From assembly GCF_905475395.1 (NCBI RefSeq), contig NC_058339.1:56057172-56121171 (forward strand): a stretch of 64,000 nucleotides of DNA, in the 5' to 3' direction. This document shows positions 9,830 through 22,802 of the stretch, piece after piece. How positions within the stretch are numbered: position 1 is the first letter of the stretch; each line of letters opens with the position of its first letter. The notes under the pieces were generated by a model, which was given only the letters and a program-made list of their open reading frames with translations, searched no databases and had not been told where the DNA came from. Origin of the DNA: Chrysoperla carnea. Its lineage: Eukaryota; Arthropoda; Insecta; Neuroptera; Chrysopidae. A program made the translations under genes and the position numbers.

Positions 9830-12237
9830 ATTTTCGATTAACATTTTAATAGAATTAATTTGTAGCCCAAATAGGTCCAAAACTGCCACCATGTCACCTG
9901 CCAACAAAACTGTGCGAAACTGCCGCCATGGTGCTTAAACTTACTTTTACATCTAAGAGCATCTTTTCCAACATGTTTCCTGGTGGGTCATTTGATCTGA
10001 AAAATTTCAGCATGGGTTTGTGGTCTATGTATGACTGTGCAAAAATTCAAATCAAAGTTCCTATAAATAACGAAAAAATGGGGGTGTCTTCATCTTAAAT
10101 ACGTCACACTGTATATTCAAATTTTATTATTTCAATAACAATGGTTACTGATAAGATAAACACGATGTTTGCACGAATCTCCTCATAAAATTATTTGAAG
10201 AAATATAAAAAAATCACATGCAAAATGCGGTGATTTTTCTTTAAATTTAGGTCAAAATTTATAGATTATTTAAATGACGTAATTGAAGGACCTAGTGCAA
10301 TACATGTCAAGGTAAACAAAAACATTGATTAATCTACAAATCATTTCGAATTTTTGCGAAAATCCATCTTCGGTATATCTACAGCGTGTCTACTTAAATT
10401 GGCTCCATATGGAAAACTTTTTTATTATAAAGTTTATAAAAAAAAGTTATTCATTATAAAAAGTCTGTTTCCGTTTTTTTTTAAGTCGTTTAGAAATTAG
10501 AAATAAAAACTCTTAGAAATAATAATTTATTGCGAAACTTGTGGATTTACAATCGTTAGTTAAAAAAGATTCCGTGATGGATCTCGATTTTAGAGTTTAG
10601 AGCGGCGTGCCCCAAACTTTTTAAACCGCCGTCACAAGTTTGCCGGATTAAGCGCTTCCAAGCGTGTGCCAGAACTGCCGACAAAGTCCTTTAGCTAAAC
10701 TTAGCCTAAACTATAATTGTATTCATTTATAAATTATAATAAAATTTACTTTCTACAATCTTGGTTATGATAAATATTTTCATTTTACTATAGTGGTAAT
10801 CAAGATATTTAAAATTTTGTTTTATTATATTAGTCGGGTAAAAAATAGATACATTTTTCAGTTTTTTTTCCGTTTTCTGGTTATCCCCTAAAGCAAATGA
10901 ATAAATCAATCCCGGAAACAATGTTAAACTTTATTATTGCATCTATGTATAATAAATTAATTCAATAAAATAAAAAAGTTGGAGGGTGTAATTATTCAGC
11001 CCCTAATATTGAATATAATCATTTTGGTTTCAAAGACTAGATAAAATATAAATCTCGTTGAAGATAGGAGAACTCTTTAAATTAGAAAGTTGTTTCTCAA
11101 AAAAAAAAAAAAAAAATTAACATTATTAATTCAATAACATATTTGGAGTAAATACTGTCAGTATTCAATTTTATCAAAATAAAGTCAGCTACAGAAAAGT
11201 GGTTTAAGCAAAATTGTGAATAAAAGTCATTTCTGATCTCCTCTTTTAGGCATACTTCCGGATTCCCTTCAAACTCAACATTTTTTATCTGAACAAGATT
11301 TTTGTAGCTGGTGTATTTTAGAAAATTATTAAATTATTTGTCCAAAAATTAACTAAAGTATTTGTATGTTAATAATGAAAAAATGCGACCGCATCTGGAA
11401 CTGAGCACAGTTGTTTATTAAACTCTAATTATATTTCGTTGATCCCCAAATAGGCGAGCTTTTGGAATTAAATTTCGGTGGGGGTCACTTAAAACAAGAT
11501 TTTTCGAGCTGGGAAACGTTGAAACGAAAAAGTCTTCGCAAATCTACCTCAGGCCCTCTGGTATGGGTGCCCATTGACCAAAAATTTTGCTTCCTTTTCC
11601 GCTTATTTTTCTTCTATTTGTACTTTTATTAGTTTGGGAGCCAATCTCCTAAAAACTTGCATATTTTTTCCTTGTTAATTAAATTTTGTTTTACTTAAAA
11701 TTATCCTTTATTAAACAATTAAGTTAACAATTAGTTTTGGAGGGGGTCATGACCCCCATGACTACCTCCCTAGATCCGCGTTTATATGTAAACCCTTATA
11801 TAAGCCCGCGTTTATATGACCCTTAATATAAATCCGCGCTTGAATAGTAGTAAATAATAGTAGTGATATGCCATAAACACTAACTTATAAAAAGTTATCA
11901 GTCCAAATCACAATTTTATTTGACATTGCTGTTGCGCAGGGTCCTTTTTTAAGGTTTAATTTTATTAAAATTATTATTTTATTCATAAGATATGAAAAGA
12001 AATTGTACATTGAACATAGGATGTACAATTTTATATATGTATATTAATGGTAGCTGTAGCAACTCTTTCGGTTTCGATAGCAACTTACAGATAAATAAAC
12101 AAATATTGTATTTATATTTTCTGTATATAAATGAGTGGTGTTTGATAGAGAATCAGAAATTTTGTAATAAAATATCTTTTATAATCCGTACAGAAGTATT
12201 TTGTTTTCTCCAAAAATATTAGTACCATAGAAGAACA
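9830..12237. other. Gene-free stretch upstream of CCDC40, decayed repeats
   Basis: No exon was recognised. Positions 10595-10700 are GC-richer and contain GCGGCGTGCCCCAAACTTTTTAAACCGCC (split here as GCGGCGTGCCCC and AAACTTTTTAAACCGCC), reminiscent of a hAT-type transposon end; AGAGCGGCGTG recurs at 13736. Positions 11246-11340 resemble the start of the window. The promoter of CCDC40 should lie within the last few hundred bases, but I see no distinctive element. Confidence 0.4.
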
Positions 12238-15200
12238 ATGGACGAAGATTGGGATAAAAATTATGCCGAAAATATTCGGATGGATGACAATTATCCATCC
12301 GATAACCAGCCAACACGATTACAACACATGCTATTTGATTTACAAACGGAACCAGAAAGATTGGAAGATGCAGATGGAAATTCTGTAATTGCTCCACCAA
12401 TGTATAGGTAACATCTTGAATTAATATATAGGCAATTATTTATCTTAATGAATTGTACAAATGGAATATTCTTCATTTTCATTTTAACTAAATTTCTTAG
12501 AATCAGTTGCCAAGTTATTTAGTCGTTAACATTCCAAGATTAATGTAATTGTTAAGGAATGTGTCTTAACTTTCGTCAATTTTCCATTAATATTTTAGAT
12601 GGACTACGGAAGCTAGCACCACTGAACCGCAGGAGCCGAAAGAAAATAAAGAAGTTCTGAATCCTCACCACCCACTATTAGCTAGATTCCAACAAACTCT
12701 TAAGGCACATCTCACAAAACAAATCGAAAAACTTAATGTTGAAATGTTAGAATTGGTAAATATATCTTATATATTATTTTACTTAAGTTTTTTTCTGTCC
12801 TATTCTTATCTTCCTGATTTGTTTATCAAATTCCATGATTCAGCCCTCATTTTCAAGCTTATTATGTCTAGGTTTGACGAAAAATATACTCACGATCTAA
12901 AAATGTACCGCTTAGGAAAAAACACGCAAGACAAATAATATGAACGAAAAAATATAATAACTTTAAATAAATTTTAATAATAACAATAAGTTTATTAGGC
13001 AAGCATGTTAGTTTATACAGATGCTCTCCTAATACTCTAGACATATAATACTCAAAACATTATAAGGCAAACATGTTAGTTTTTAAGGATACTCTGCAAA
13101 TACTCCAGACATATAATTATTATTTTTAATCCACGGGTTTCGGTAACTAAGGGAGCGGAATTCCTCCCGGGTCGAGCTAGTTGTTCATATATTACAATTA
13201 ATAATTTACGGCTTATTAATCTTTGGCAATAGCATCTTGCCTTTGTTTATCACTTTGGTTTCGTATGAATTCAAGAAATGTCCCAAAAATGTATCAGAAA
13301 ATTTTCATCTGACAAAAAGTGTTTATGCAGCACCTGAAAAAGTGGTAGAGAATAAAGGAGCGGATACTTCATTGTTTCCTGCATTACTATTTAACTTATT
13401 AATTCCAGAATGCATAAAATTGTGCCACTTTTATTATAACAATATTTAATCTGCATACAGGAAACTTCCATTAAAGAGGAAGAAAAACACAAAGAAGCTT
13501 TGGGTGTTATGGTTTATGATAAACAACAAGATATAAGTCGCCAACAAAATATACTTGAAACAGTTGAAAAGGATTTACAAGATTTAGTTGCTAAACGTGA
13601 AAAACATGAAGAAGATGTTATGAATTTAAGGAAAGCACATCAACTTGAATATCAAGAACTTCTTAAAGCTGAAGAGCAAGGTATGTACAGGTACAGTTGT
13701 CTAAGAGGGGTCTTTCCAAGATCTCCTTAGGGATAGAGCGGCGTGTTAAAAAATTATTTTCCTAAATGTTAGCTCCAAAAGCCTACCTACATATTTTTTT
13801 AAATTCATTTTACACTCATTCATTATAAAAGGGCAATTTAATTTTAGAAAGAAATCTAAGACATGAAACGGAAAGTTTAACATTACTCGAAAAACAATTA
13901 ACACAATGGAAAGAAGAAATGGATTCAGAATTAACAATAAACAAACGAATATCTGATAAATCATTAAAAGACAAAAAACAATTGGCAGAGGAAAAACGCC
14001 AATTGGTAAAAAATCATTGTTGCTACTTTGATAAAAATTTCGAATAATTAAAAAAAAAAAATTTTTTTTCTTTGTTTAGGATATGCATATTTATAATTTG
14101 ATGACTGATATATGGAAATGTGAAACAGAAATCGAACAATTAGATGTTCAACTTCGAGTGCAAGAAGCTAAAAAAGAAGAATTAGAGAATGCATCACAGG
14201 ATGCTAACTCGAATTTAGAAGCATTACATTCACAACAAAATTCATTATTAAAAGCGTGGAATAATGTTCTGTTTAATTTAAAACAACGCGATAATCAGTA
14301 TCAAGAAGCAATGGAAACAGTCAAGTATGTGATACCACAATAAAAAAAATGACTTGGAGCAAGAAAATATGTTCTTAACATCAAGTAAATATTTTCTTGA
14401 TTCAAGAAAATATGTACCTGCTATACTTTAATTTTTAAGCAGTCAATTACTTATTTTTTTCAATTAAGTATTGAAATCGCTGATTCAAGGAATATTTGCT
14501 TATCAGCCAAGTAAACGCGCTTACTTCAATCCAGTTTTACTGTGCAAATAATATGCCGTACGATATCGTTATATTATATAACAGCCAACAGGTCAGGTTG
14601 CCCCATTTTCTCGCTTCTGAAGGAAAAATTTGTAAGAGTTTAGCTAAGTTAACATACCAAAAAATTATTTTCCATTCTACGGATTTGTCTGTTTTGTCAT
14701 GTTTCCTGAATAAATTCCACGATCAATTGATTGATTTTGTAAGGAAATATGGCTACTTCTTGCGTTGTTGTGGTTTCTATCAATCGTAAAAGTGGATAAA
14801 CGCCCACACAAAATATGTTCAACAAAAAAATTTTTTTTTAATTGGAAAAGTGGAAATTGATTTTTTTTGTCGTTGTCGACGTAGTTCCCTTATTTCTAAC
14901 CCCCAAACCAAAAAAGAGGAGTTATGTCTGTGTGTCTGTGTGTCTGTCTGAGGCATCGTAGCGCCTAAACGGACGACCAAATTTTGATTTTTTTGTTAAT
15001 TATAATTAATTGAATGGAGGGTTTTCTTAGCTATGTTTCAAGTGCTAGTTTAGGGTTCCGTACCAAGAACAATTAAAAAATAGGCCAGATCCTCAAATTC
15101 GGTTGTTTGGAAAAGCCTCTAATGAAAAAAGTAATTTTATGGAGAGTGTTCTTAGCTATATTTCAAGTGCGAGTTTACGATACCGTTCTATCCCTTTCGA

Positions 15201-18200
15201 CTTCCTATTGCTTTCATCATTTTAATTAAAAAATATATTAGCCATTCACTTCCATCCAGGCACTAATCTACTGTCGAACTCTCTTATTATAATTGACAGA
15301 CAAAGGGCTATTTTCTGCCAAATTTGTGAGTCAGGGTAGATGATTTAGTTGCAAAGAATAGTCGTTCGTTATTTTATAAATATCGATATTGTTTTTGGAT
15401 GACAGCTGTTACAAATTATTTTATGTTTATTTTTAACTAGAAATTTGACCGGACAATTGCGTGTTCAAATATCCGAAATTGAAGTACTGAAACATAATAT
15501 CGAAAAAGAAATGAAAGAAAATTTACAAATAAATGAACGAAAATCACGTATTGAAAATGATTATACCAATACAACAAAACAAATTGCTGCGGAGGAAGAA
15601 AGATTGCAAACATTATCCGCAGAATTAAATAATCAAAGAATGATTATTAAATTTACAGAAGGGGATCTAAATCAAGCGAACACTGTAAATCGCATACAAA
15701 AACATTTTAAATAATCTCATCATGTTAAAAAATATAAATTTTTTCAGGCAAATCAAGAACGTGAATTTGAATTGAATCAAATTATAAAAGACATTGAAAA
15801 ACAAACGCTTTTAAAAGTAAGCCTTGAAGATGAAATCATGAATCATTTGGATGAATGTGATACAAATGATAAGGCCGCTGCGCATTTAAGTAAATTTGTT
15901 CGTCAATTGAAAGAAAAGTGTCGACAATTAGTAAGTATATATTTTCAATTTCCAAAAAAAAACAGATTTTTCCTCTATTTAATGTTTTAGGAAATAAAAA
16001 TGTTAAACGCTGAAAATACAGATGCGAAACTGTTAGTTGAAATAGAACAATTAAAAGGCTCCAATACGGCAAACATTGAGTATATAAATTCATTAAAAAA
16101 ATTACATAACGAACGTGATGATAATGTTAAAAAGTTAAATACCGAATTAACTTCATTAAAAAATAGTACACTTATGCGAAAACGGAAAATTGATAGTTTA
16201 ACTAACAAACTGAATGATTTACTTGCAAATACAAAGGTAAGAAATATTTTCAGAAAAAATCAGAAAAATACTACTTTCAAGCTGGAGAAATAAGACACTG
16301 CGTAGTAATAAAGACACTGAGAGTGTGATATGCGGGAACTCCAATGCTACGCTGGCGTGTACTTATGAATACGTATGCAAGTGTGTGAATGTGTAGCAAG
16401 GGGCGGGTGTGAGTGCATCGGATCAAAAAATGAAAGAGGAATTTTAGTCTTAGAATTTTATTTTCTACCTGATGCAACAAGGGCTTCCGTTAGTTTTGGG
16501 ACACCCTATATAATTTATCAACACTCCCATTTAACAAATACATCGTCTTCATTTTTCACATATTTTAGGTGACATTCCTGGAGTTGGCAATTGTACTGTT
16601 TGGCTGTACATTTAAAATTCAAAACGGTTACCAATCCTCTTGCAATCGAGGGTAGGGGTGGCTATAAAGTAAGGGGTTGGGTAGCTAAAGTTGCTCTTGT
16701 TAAATCTTCTAGTATTAAAATTTCTTTGACATTTAACCGGAAATTTGTACCGTGTTGCTGTTAACTCTAGTGCATCGGTGTATATTTCTTAGTTTTGCCA
16801 TGAAATGAAGCCACTCCTGCAAAAAAGAGCAATTTGGGCTCTGCGATACTTTTTTCCAACATCATTAATAAATAACCTTTGCTAACAAGTAACATGCTCA
16901 AAATTAAAAATCCACAGTTGTTCGTAAAAAGAGATTTGTTTGGCTTCATGAAATGGCTTATTGAGAAGATTATTATTTTCTTGAGAAGAATGAGCTTAAG
17001 AAGATCACTTCAGCACTTTTCGATACTTTTTTTTTTCATTAATCAAAATCAAAAGAAATAAATTGGCATTTGATATAAATTTTATTATAAACAAATTTTA
17101 TTAGGGGCAAGAATTATCACCACAAGAAGTACAAATACGAGATACTGAAAAAGCTATAGAAAATGCAACAGCTGAAATACATGCTTTAGAAATAAATTGG
17201 ATGAGGGAACAAAATAATGTTGTTAATTTGACACAGCAACGAAATGAACAAATATATCAGCTCAATCTTTTAAGTAAACGTACGTACATTGTTGTATTTG
17301 CATATTTAACATTGTTGCATTATAGATTTATCGGTAGACCAAGTAGCCCTTGGCTCATAGTCGCAAATTTTAGAAGTAGCTAAATTTTAGATTTTTTTTA
17401 TTGAATTACGGAGACTAATTATTATTAATTAAACTATTAACAAAGACAGAAAGTATATTACACAGAAAAATAATTAAAAAAAAAAAAAAAACTAAACCAT
17501 AAAAACCAAGTTTCTAACTCCCTTTCTTTTTAAATTCTGTTTACCATCATATAATTAAATCCAAAAATCCAAAATTATACTTTAATTAAATTCTTTTAAT
17601 TAAATATTTAAAACTAAAATTTGTTAGATCTTTTTTATCGTCGACATGAGTCTGATTCAGCCCGATTGGATCATGAGAATAGGGTTAAATTAAAATTAAA
17701 ATTAAAACATTCTTTGGGCAGAAGTTTTAGCGACTATTTGGGAATTAACAATTTCTTTATAAAAGAAACCTTTCTAAATAGGAATATGTAAAAGCCGAGA
17801 GGCGCAATTATAGAGACCTGGACTCGAAATTCGAAACTCTATGTTGTTGATTTTTTTCAGTGCGATAAAATTATATTGAAAAGATTCCTTGCATCATATC
17901 CAAAATAATTAATCCTTTTTTATTATTTAAATAGAAATTTTGATTATACAACAAAAAAATCTTCAATTGGAGGATGAATTAGACAAACATAAGCGTCGAG
18001 AAAATGAAATGCAACGTAATATTGATCGTTTATTAAGACGGTTAGAAAAATTAAACTTAGAAATATCAAAAAATCGTTCAATTAATGAAAAAGAAGATTG
18101 TCAGCTTAGCATCTGCCAAAACAAATTTTTGGATCTATTACAGGTAAACAAAAAAATTAGATGGTAATTTTTACGTTAAAATATCATTTCTGATTTAGGA

Positions 18201-19991
18201 TCTCGAAAGAGAATGTGCACAATTGGAAACTGATATTTCTGATCTAGAAACAGAAAAACAATCACTTGCAAAACAATTACTTGAAGTGAATCGTGAAGGT
18301 TTAATGTGGCAAAAACAAGCACAAATGGCAACCGAAGCCCGTAAAGCAGTTGAAGAGGACCGTACATCTGGTGAATCTGGCCAAATGAGAATTGAAATTC
18401 ATAGAATGCAGGTAATGGTCACGTTCTAAGGGTCAATGAATGATCAAAATGTGTTGGCGCTAAAATTCCCCCAAATAAGAATTCAGAAAATTGTTGATAG
18501 CAGATTATATAATTTGAGAATGTTTTAAAAATTTTTAGGTTCGCTACAATCAATTACGGCGCATGCAAGAACGTATGATAGTCGACTTAGAACAGTGTGT
18601 TTTCCGGCGTGAAGATATAATTGGTAAATCTGAAGCTAAAACTAAACGTGAGAAAGGTGGAATGTCGCAAACTCGTTTATTATTTTCCCGTAAAATTAGC
18701 GAAATCAAATCAAAAATAAAACAAACTAAAAAGGTTTGAATTAATTAATTAATTTTTTTTGTTTCAAGGTTTCAAAATAATTACCCACCCCTTTAAGATT
18801 AAATTATTCATATCACAAATTATTATTATTCAAAATTGTACTTTTTATCAAAATTAACACAACTTGAAGGAAGTTTGAATTATTCTAATATATTTTAACT
18901 TTTCGAAAGTATTCGAATTATTCGATCATATTTTAACTATCCAATAATATTCGAACTATTCGAAAATAATTTAGAAAAATTTGATAATTTGAAATTCGAA
19001 TCGATTCGATTTGAGAAGGATGATTTTTAACATAATTTTTTTTTTCAAAAGTTTATTAAAAATTACTTTTAAATTATTTTTAACGCCACTGCACAGAGAA
19101 ATGATAAAATAACATGCAGAATGATTAATGGTTTGTCTCTCAACTTGCTTTCACTATATTATAACGTAATTTTCCATAGAAACAAGCCAAAAAATGTGAA
19201 TTCTGCGTGGTTCCTATTAGCTCACAGCTTCAACGGATGTAAATACGTCACAATCCAATAAAAAGTTTTTTTTTTTTTTTATTCAAAAATATAACCATTT
19301 TTTATTAATAAATAATAAAAAAAATGAATTTATTTATTTTTAAAAAATTACTAAAATATAGGTAGATGAATTATTTGAGGCAACAATCAATTAATTAGAA
19401 ATATATTGTAAAAACATTAATAATTTATGTACATAGGAACTTGAGCAAGCAGAATCAAATATTTCAAGCTGTAATGAACAAAGTTCTATGCTGAAAGAAC
19501 AATTGGAAAATAATTATAATGAACTGGAGAAAATAAAAAAAATTATTCCCGAACTTTCACAAAAATTTGAAGAATTGGAAATAAAAAAACATAGTGTTAG
19601 TATAATTTAAAATCTAATAGAAGTTAACCCGTGCTAACTCAACTCGTATTAACTTATAACTAAGTGACATTGGGTTGCGTTAATAGGAATTGAATTAAGA
19701 GAGCTTGATATATTTAGTGGTTCTTATTATTACAATTAATAAACAATTAATATTTTACAGAAATTAGACCGTTTAATAAAAAGTCAACGTAAAGCACGAT
19801 ATTATGACGAAATTATAAAAGGAAGTTTTAAACCCCGATCGAATCAAATTTTGGATATTGAACTAATGAAACAACAAGAATTCAAATCAAATATTAATGA
19901 AATTGTTAAACAATTAATTTATGATTTTCCACAACATAAAGTTTATTTAACAAAAATATTGATCACACTCGGTGCATATCATCAAGATTAA
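12238..19991 (+). CDS. CCDC40: Coiled-coil domain-containing protein 40 (axonemal 96-nm ruler subunit), 14 exons
   Basis: CCDC40 with CCDC39 forms the molecular ruler that sets the 96-nm repeat of motile cilia and flagella and places inner dynein arms and the nexin-dynein regulatory complex. Exons: 12238-12407, 12599-12755, 13461-13680, 13848-14005, 14080-14324, 15441-15684, 15748-15930, 15991-16236, 17105-17279, 17935-18143, 18199-18411, 18539-18733, 19437-19595, 19761-19991. All junctions are GT/AG and in phase, giving 934 residues. The key identifier is NPHHPLLARFQQTLKAHLTK (exon 2), the conserved start of the coiled-coil region in the family (recalled vertebrate form DHPLM.RFQAALKA.LT). 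Almost all the rest is heptad-rich coiled coil (EEDVMNLRKAH, EIEQLDVQLRVQEAKK, QKNLQLEDELDKHKRRE). The C-terminal part (LIYDFPQHKVYLTKILITL) matches the family's end. It is shorter at the N-terminus than the human protein (about 1142 residues). AATAAA follows at 20051. Expected in sperm and chordotonal neurons. Confidence 0.9.
12780..13140 (+). repeat. Dispersed family B in CCDC40 intron 2
   Basis: The order CCATGATTCAGCCCTCATTT, CAAGCTTATTATGTCTAGG, ATGTACCGCTTAGGAAAA and two tandem units of about 68 bp (CATGTTAGTTT.. to CTAGACATATAATA) is found again at 51625-51945 in the PRPS-associated gene's first intron, same strand. No coding capacity. The class is unknown. Confidence 0.75.
14880..15230. 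repeat. Dispersed insect repeat in CCDC40 intron 5
   Basis: A phrase with GTCTGTGTGTCTGTCTGAGG, CATCGTAGCGCCTAAACGGA and a twice-repeated TTCTTAGCTAT..TTTCAAGTGC(T/G)AG. Phrases of this form are widespread in insect genomes in non-autonomous elements; I cannot assign the class here. Confidence 0.45.
16290..16520. repeat. Unclassified repeat fragment in CCDC40 intron 8
   Basis: A GC-richer block ending GTTTTGGGACACCCTATATA, a form commonly seen at the ends of mariner-type elements. The matching opposite end was not found in the intron. Confidence 0.3.
19110..19212. repeat. Dispersed repeat, partner of 2190-2312
   Basis: In CCDC40 intron 12. Carries AACATGCAGAATGATTAATGG, given here as AACATGCAGAATGAT, and CTATATTATAACGTAATTTTCC (CTATATTATAACGTAA) in the same order as the other copy. 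Confidence 0.65.
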
Positions 19992-22679
19992 TAATTAATT
20001 TTTAATTATATTTTTATATATTTTGAAAATGTACTAATCAATTTTTTTATAATAAATGCATTTTAAATTTAATTTTTTTTTCTACTCATAATTTTCCACA
20101 GAGTGGTTTAGTCTTCCTTCCCTCCTCGGCGCTTCGATCCAACGATACAGTAAGTTGTGCACCAGTTTTTTCAGAGATGACTATAATATTGGTTGCATAT
20201 TAAAAAAATTTAAATAAACAATACTTTTAAAGAACAAGATTTTATTGTACTGAAAGTAGAAAATAATTATTTCTATGAGTCACGCTCACTCATACATGAC
20301 TAATTGTAAAAGCTGGAGGCGCTTAATATCAAGGATGATATTTTAAATTGAAAACAGTGCGGAAAGAAAGGACTAATTATCGAAAGATTTTAAGCTATAT
20401 CTCATAAAAAACACGCCTAATCGTTGACGATTTTTGTATTTTTAAGTCCAATTAACCTTACGACCAAATTACCAAATTTCGAAATATAATTTAATTAAAA
20501 GTAGCCAATTTTTTTAATTTTTTGTAATAGGAGAACATGATCACACTTTTAAAGTACGGGGTCACATTCAAAATGACTGCCAAAGTTGGTCGAAAACAGT
20601 TTTTTTTAAAAATACGCTTTGTATAAAAAAAGTCTCGTACAAAAAATGCGTAACTTTTTATCAAACAAAAATTATCAAATAAAAAACTTATTGAAAAAAA
20701 AAAAAACTCTTAAAAGTTGCATTTTTTTTGAAACGCCCGTATCTCTTTGAAAGAAATATATTTTTAAACGACCCTTTGTGAAAAGTTAGTCCTTAATATG
20801 CCCAAGAAGAGCGTTTTTGCAAAATTTGAAAAATATTGAAAAGTTAGGCCAAAAATCGCTTTTAACGTCAAAAAAGCCGTTTTTCTTTCAATTTCAATAG
20901 CTCATATACGCGTGCTTTTTTATAAACGCTTCTGTGCTTAAAATTTTCTTCAATAGTCGCCTAAATATGTGCGTATATTGCGCGCGTGATTTTTTTTATC
21001 TATAGATATTTAATATACTATAGTATATTTGCTGCTAGTTGATATTTATATTATTAGTGAGGTCTTAGTAATTGATGTAGGTTTTTTCTTCACAAAGTTT
21101 GGACATCTAGTAAAACTGTGCTTTTTTATGGTCATCGGGATGACCGTAATAATCGTAAAATCAGCACAAAGTGTACGGTATATAGATAATAAAAATCAAA
21201 GGATATACACTGGAAATCTAAAGATTAAAATTTGTTCAATTTCAGTAAGCATGAGGTATACGCGCTAACTTGTCAGATCAACAAGGTATCTACCGTATAT
21301 CGCCGTAAAACCTTCATTACATCACTGGAGGTAGGTATATTTCTTTTGGTGTGAATTAGTATGTATGAATTGTTCCAAAGGTTGGGTAGGGATCTGAGAT
21401 ACCCAGTTTATAAACCATTCAGGTTATTTAGCTTCCTGGTTTTTTAAAAATTAGTGCCTCATTTTATACGGAGTGGGTTTTTAAAAACTAACAGGTCGAA
21501 AATTTAGAAAGTACGAATTTATCAAAATAAGTCCGAAAATAGTTTGTTTTTAAGATTAATCTTGCCTTTTAAAGAGTACCTATATTTTACTGAAATTCTT
21601 TTGCATGCTTTATTTATTCCTATTTATTACTTCATTTAAAAACAAATAAGTATATACCTACATAATTTTAACATTACTATATATTAAACAAAGTTGCATA
21701 ACAATTTCCATTTCCAAAATAATAATCATCATAATAATAATTTAATGGAAAGCTATTATAGTACTTTTAGTAAAATTCGTTCAGTGTTACGATATCAACT
21801 ATTGTTGACAACAACGTCGATGATAAGGGAACAAAACCAATTCAACAATAAAACGAAAAAACTAGTACGTACGCAAAAGCTGGAAAATACATTTACTGTA
21901 GAGGATATCATTTAACCAAAAATTATTATTAAAAAATTGAATAAATACCCGGTTTTCATCATTCAATGGAGAGAAATATAGAAAAATTGACTTTTCACAA
22001 TGGAAGCATGAATTTTCATCAATGTCAACGTTGACCAAACCCATTTAAAAACAATATATTCTAAAAATTATATGTTTTAAACACTAAGAAAACACGTTAA
22101 TTATGTATTGCAAATTAAGTCTGATTTTCAATCTAAATGTTTAATTTGTTACCCTATGTCTTTTAGCCCACATAAGTGGTCCCACGAAATAAAAAATACC
22201 ATTTTTTTGAAAAATTAAGCCTTTTTAAACCATGTAAAGGAGTTTTTAAAATCGCTGATCTCGACTTAAAGATCGAATTAATCAATTTTCATTCCACTCG
22301 GGGATCTAATTTTGTGAGCTAAAAGAGGGGAAGGAGTGAAAATTGTATTCTTTATTTCGAGGGCTTACTTATGTGGACTTAAACATTTTTACTGAAAATT
22401 CGAGATCAGCGACCGCAAAAACCTTCTTATACGTCATTAAAAGTCTTAATTTGAAAAAAATAGATTTTTTTTTTTAAATATAGACTTTTTTGAGTTTTAA
22501 ATATAGACTTTTGTCATAATATGTTAATTGTTAAGAAAAAACAATTTTCATTTATAGGACAAAAACCATGTAAACTAGTCTTCATCAAAAAAATTAAAAA
22601 AAGAAAATAATACTATAAAGAAATTTAATTTCCCACATCTGCTCTACTAATAAAATTCAATTCACCCACCGTACACGTA
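19992..22679. other. Gap between CCDC40 and synaptogyrin
   Basis: No exon seen. Positions 20233-20312 share a phrase (GATTTTATT..AGAAAATAATT..TCATACATGACTAA) with 60420-60490. Position 20527 carries one TAATAGGAGAACATG word of the hairpin family. Positions 20550-20900 look like degenerate TE-derived sequence. Two blocks near 22180-22500 contain TAAGTGGTCC/GTGGACTTA in inverse, possibly another decayed inverted repeat. The synaptogyrin promoter is presumably within 22500-22680. Confidence 0.4.
20051..20056 (+). promoter_or_regulatory. Likely polyadenylation signal of CCDC40
   Basis: AATAAA 60 bases after the stop codon, followed by a T-rich tract. Confidence 0.6.
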
Positions 22680-22802
22680 TTGAGTAACAAAATAAAACAC
22701 GTTCAGTGGCTATTGGTAGACGAACAGCGTCGAAGGGTGACGCGCAGTACAAACCCACTGACAAAGAAGAGAAAATTCATAACATCTACTAATCTTGACA
22801 CG

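Noticed and set aside
22680-22802. Longer synaptogyrin N-terminus from the upstream open frame
   Set aside because: The upstream part has no ATG and no resemblance to the family; the ATG at 22803 gives the conserved N-terminus.
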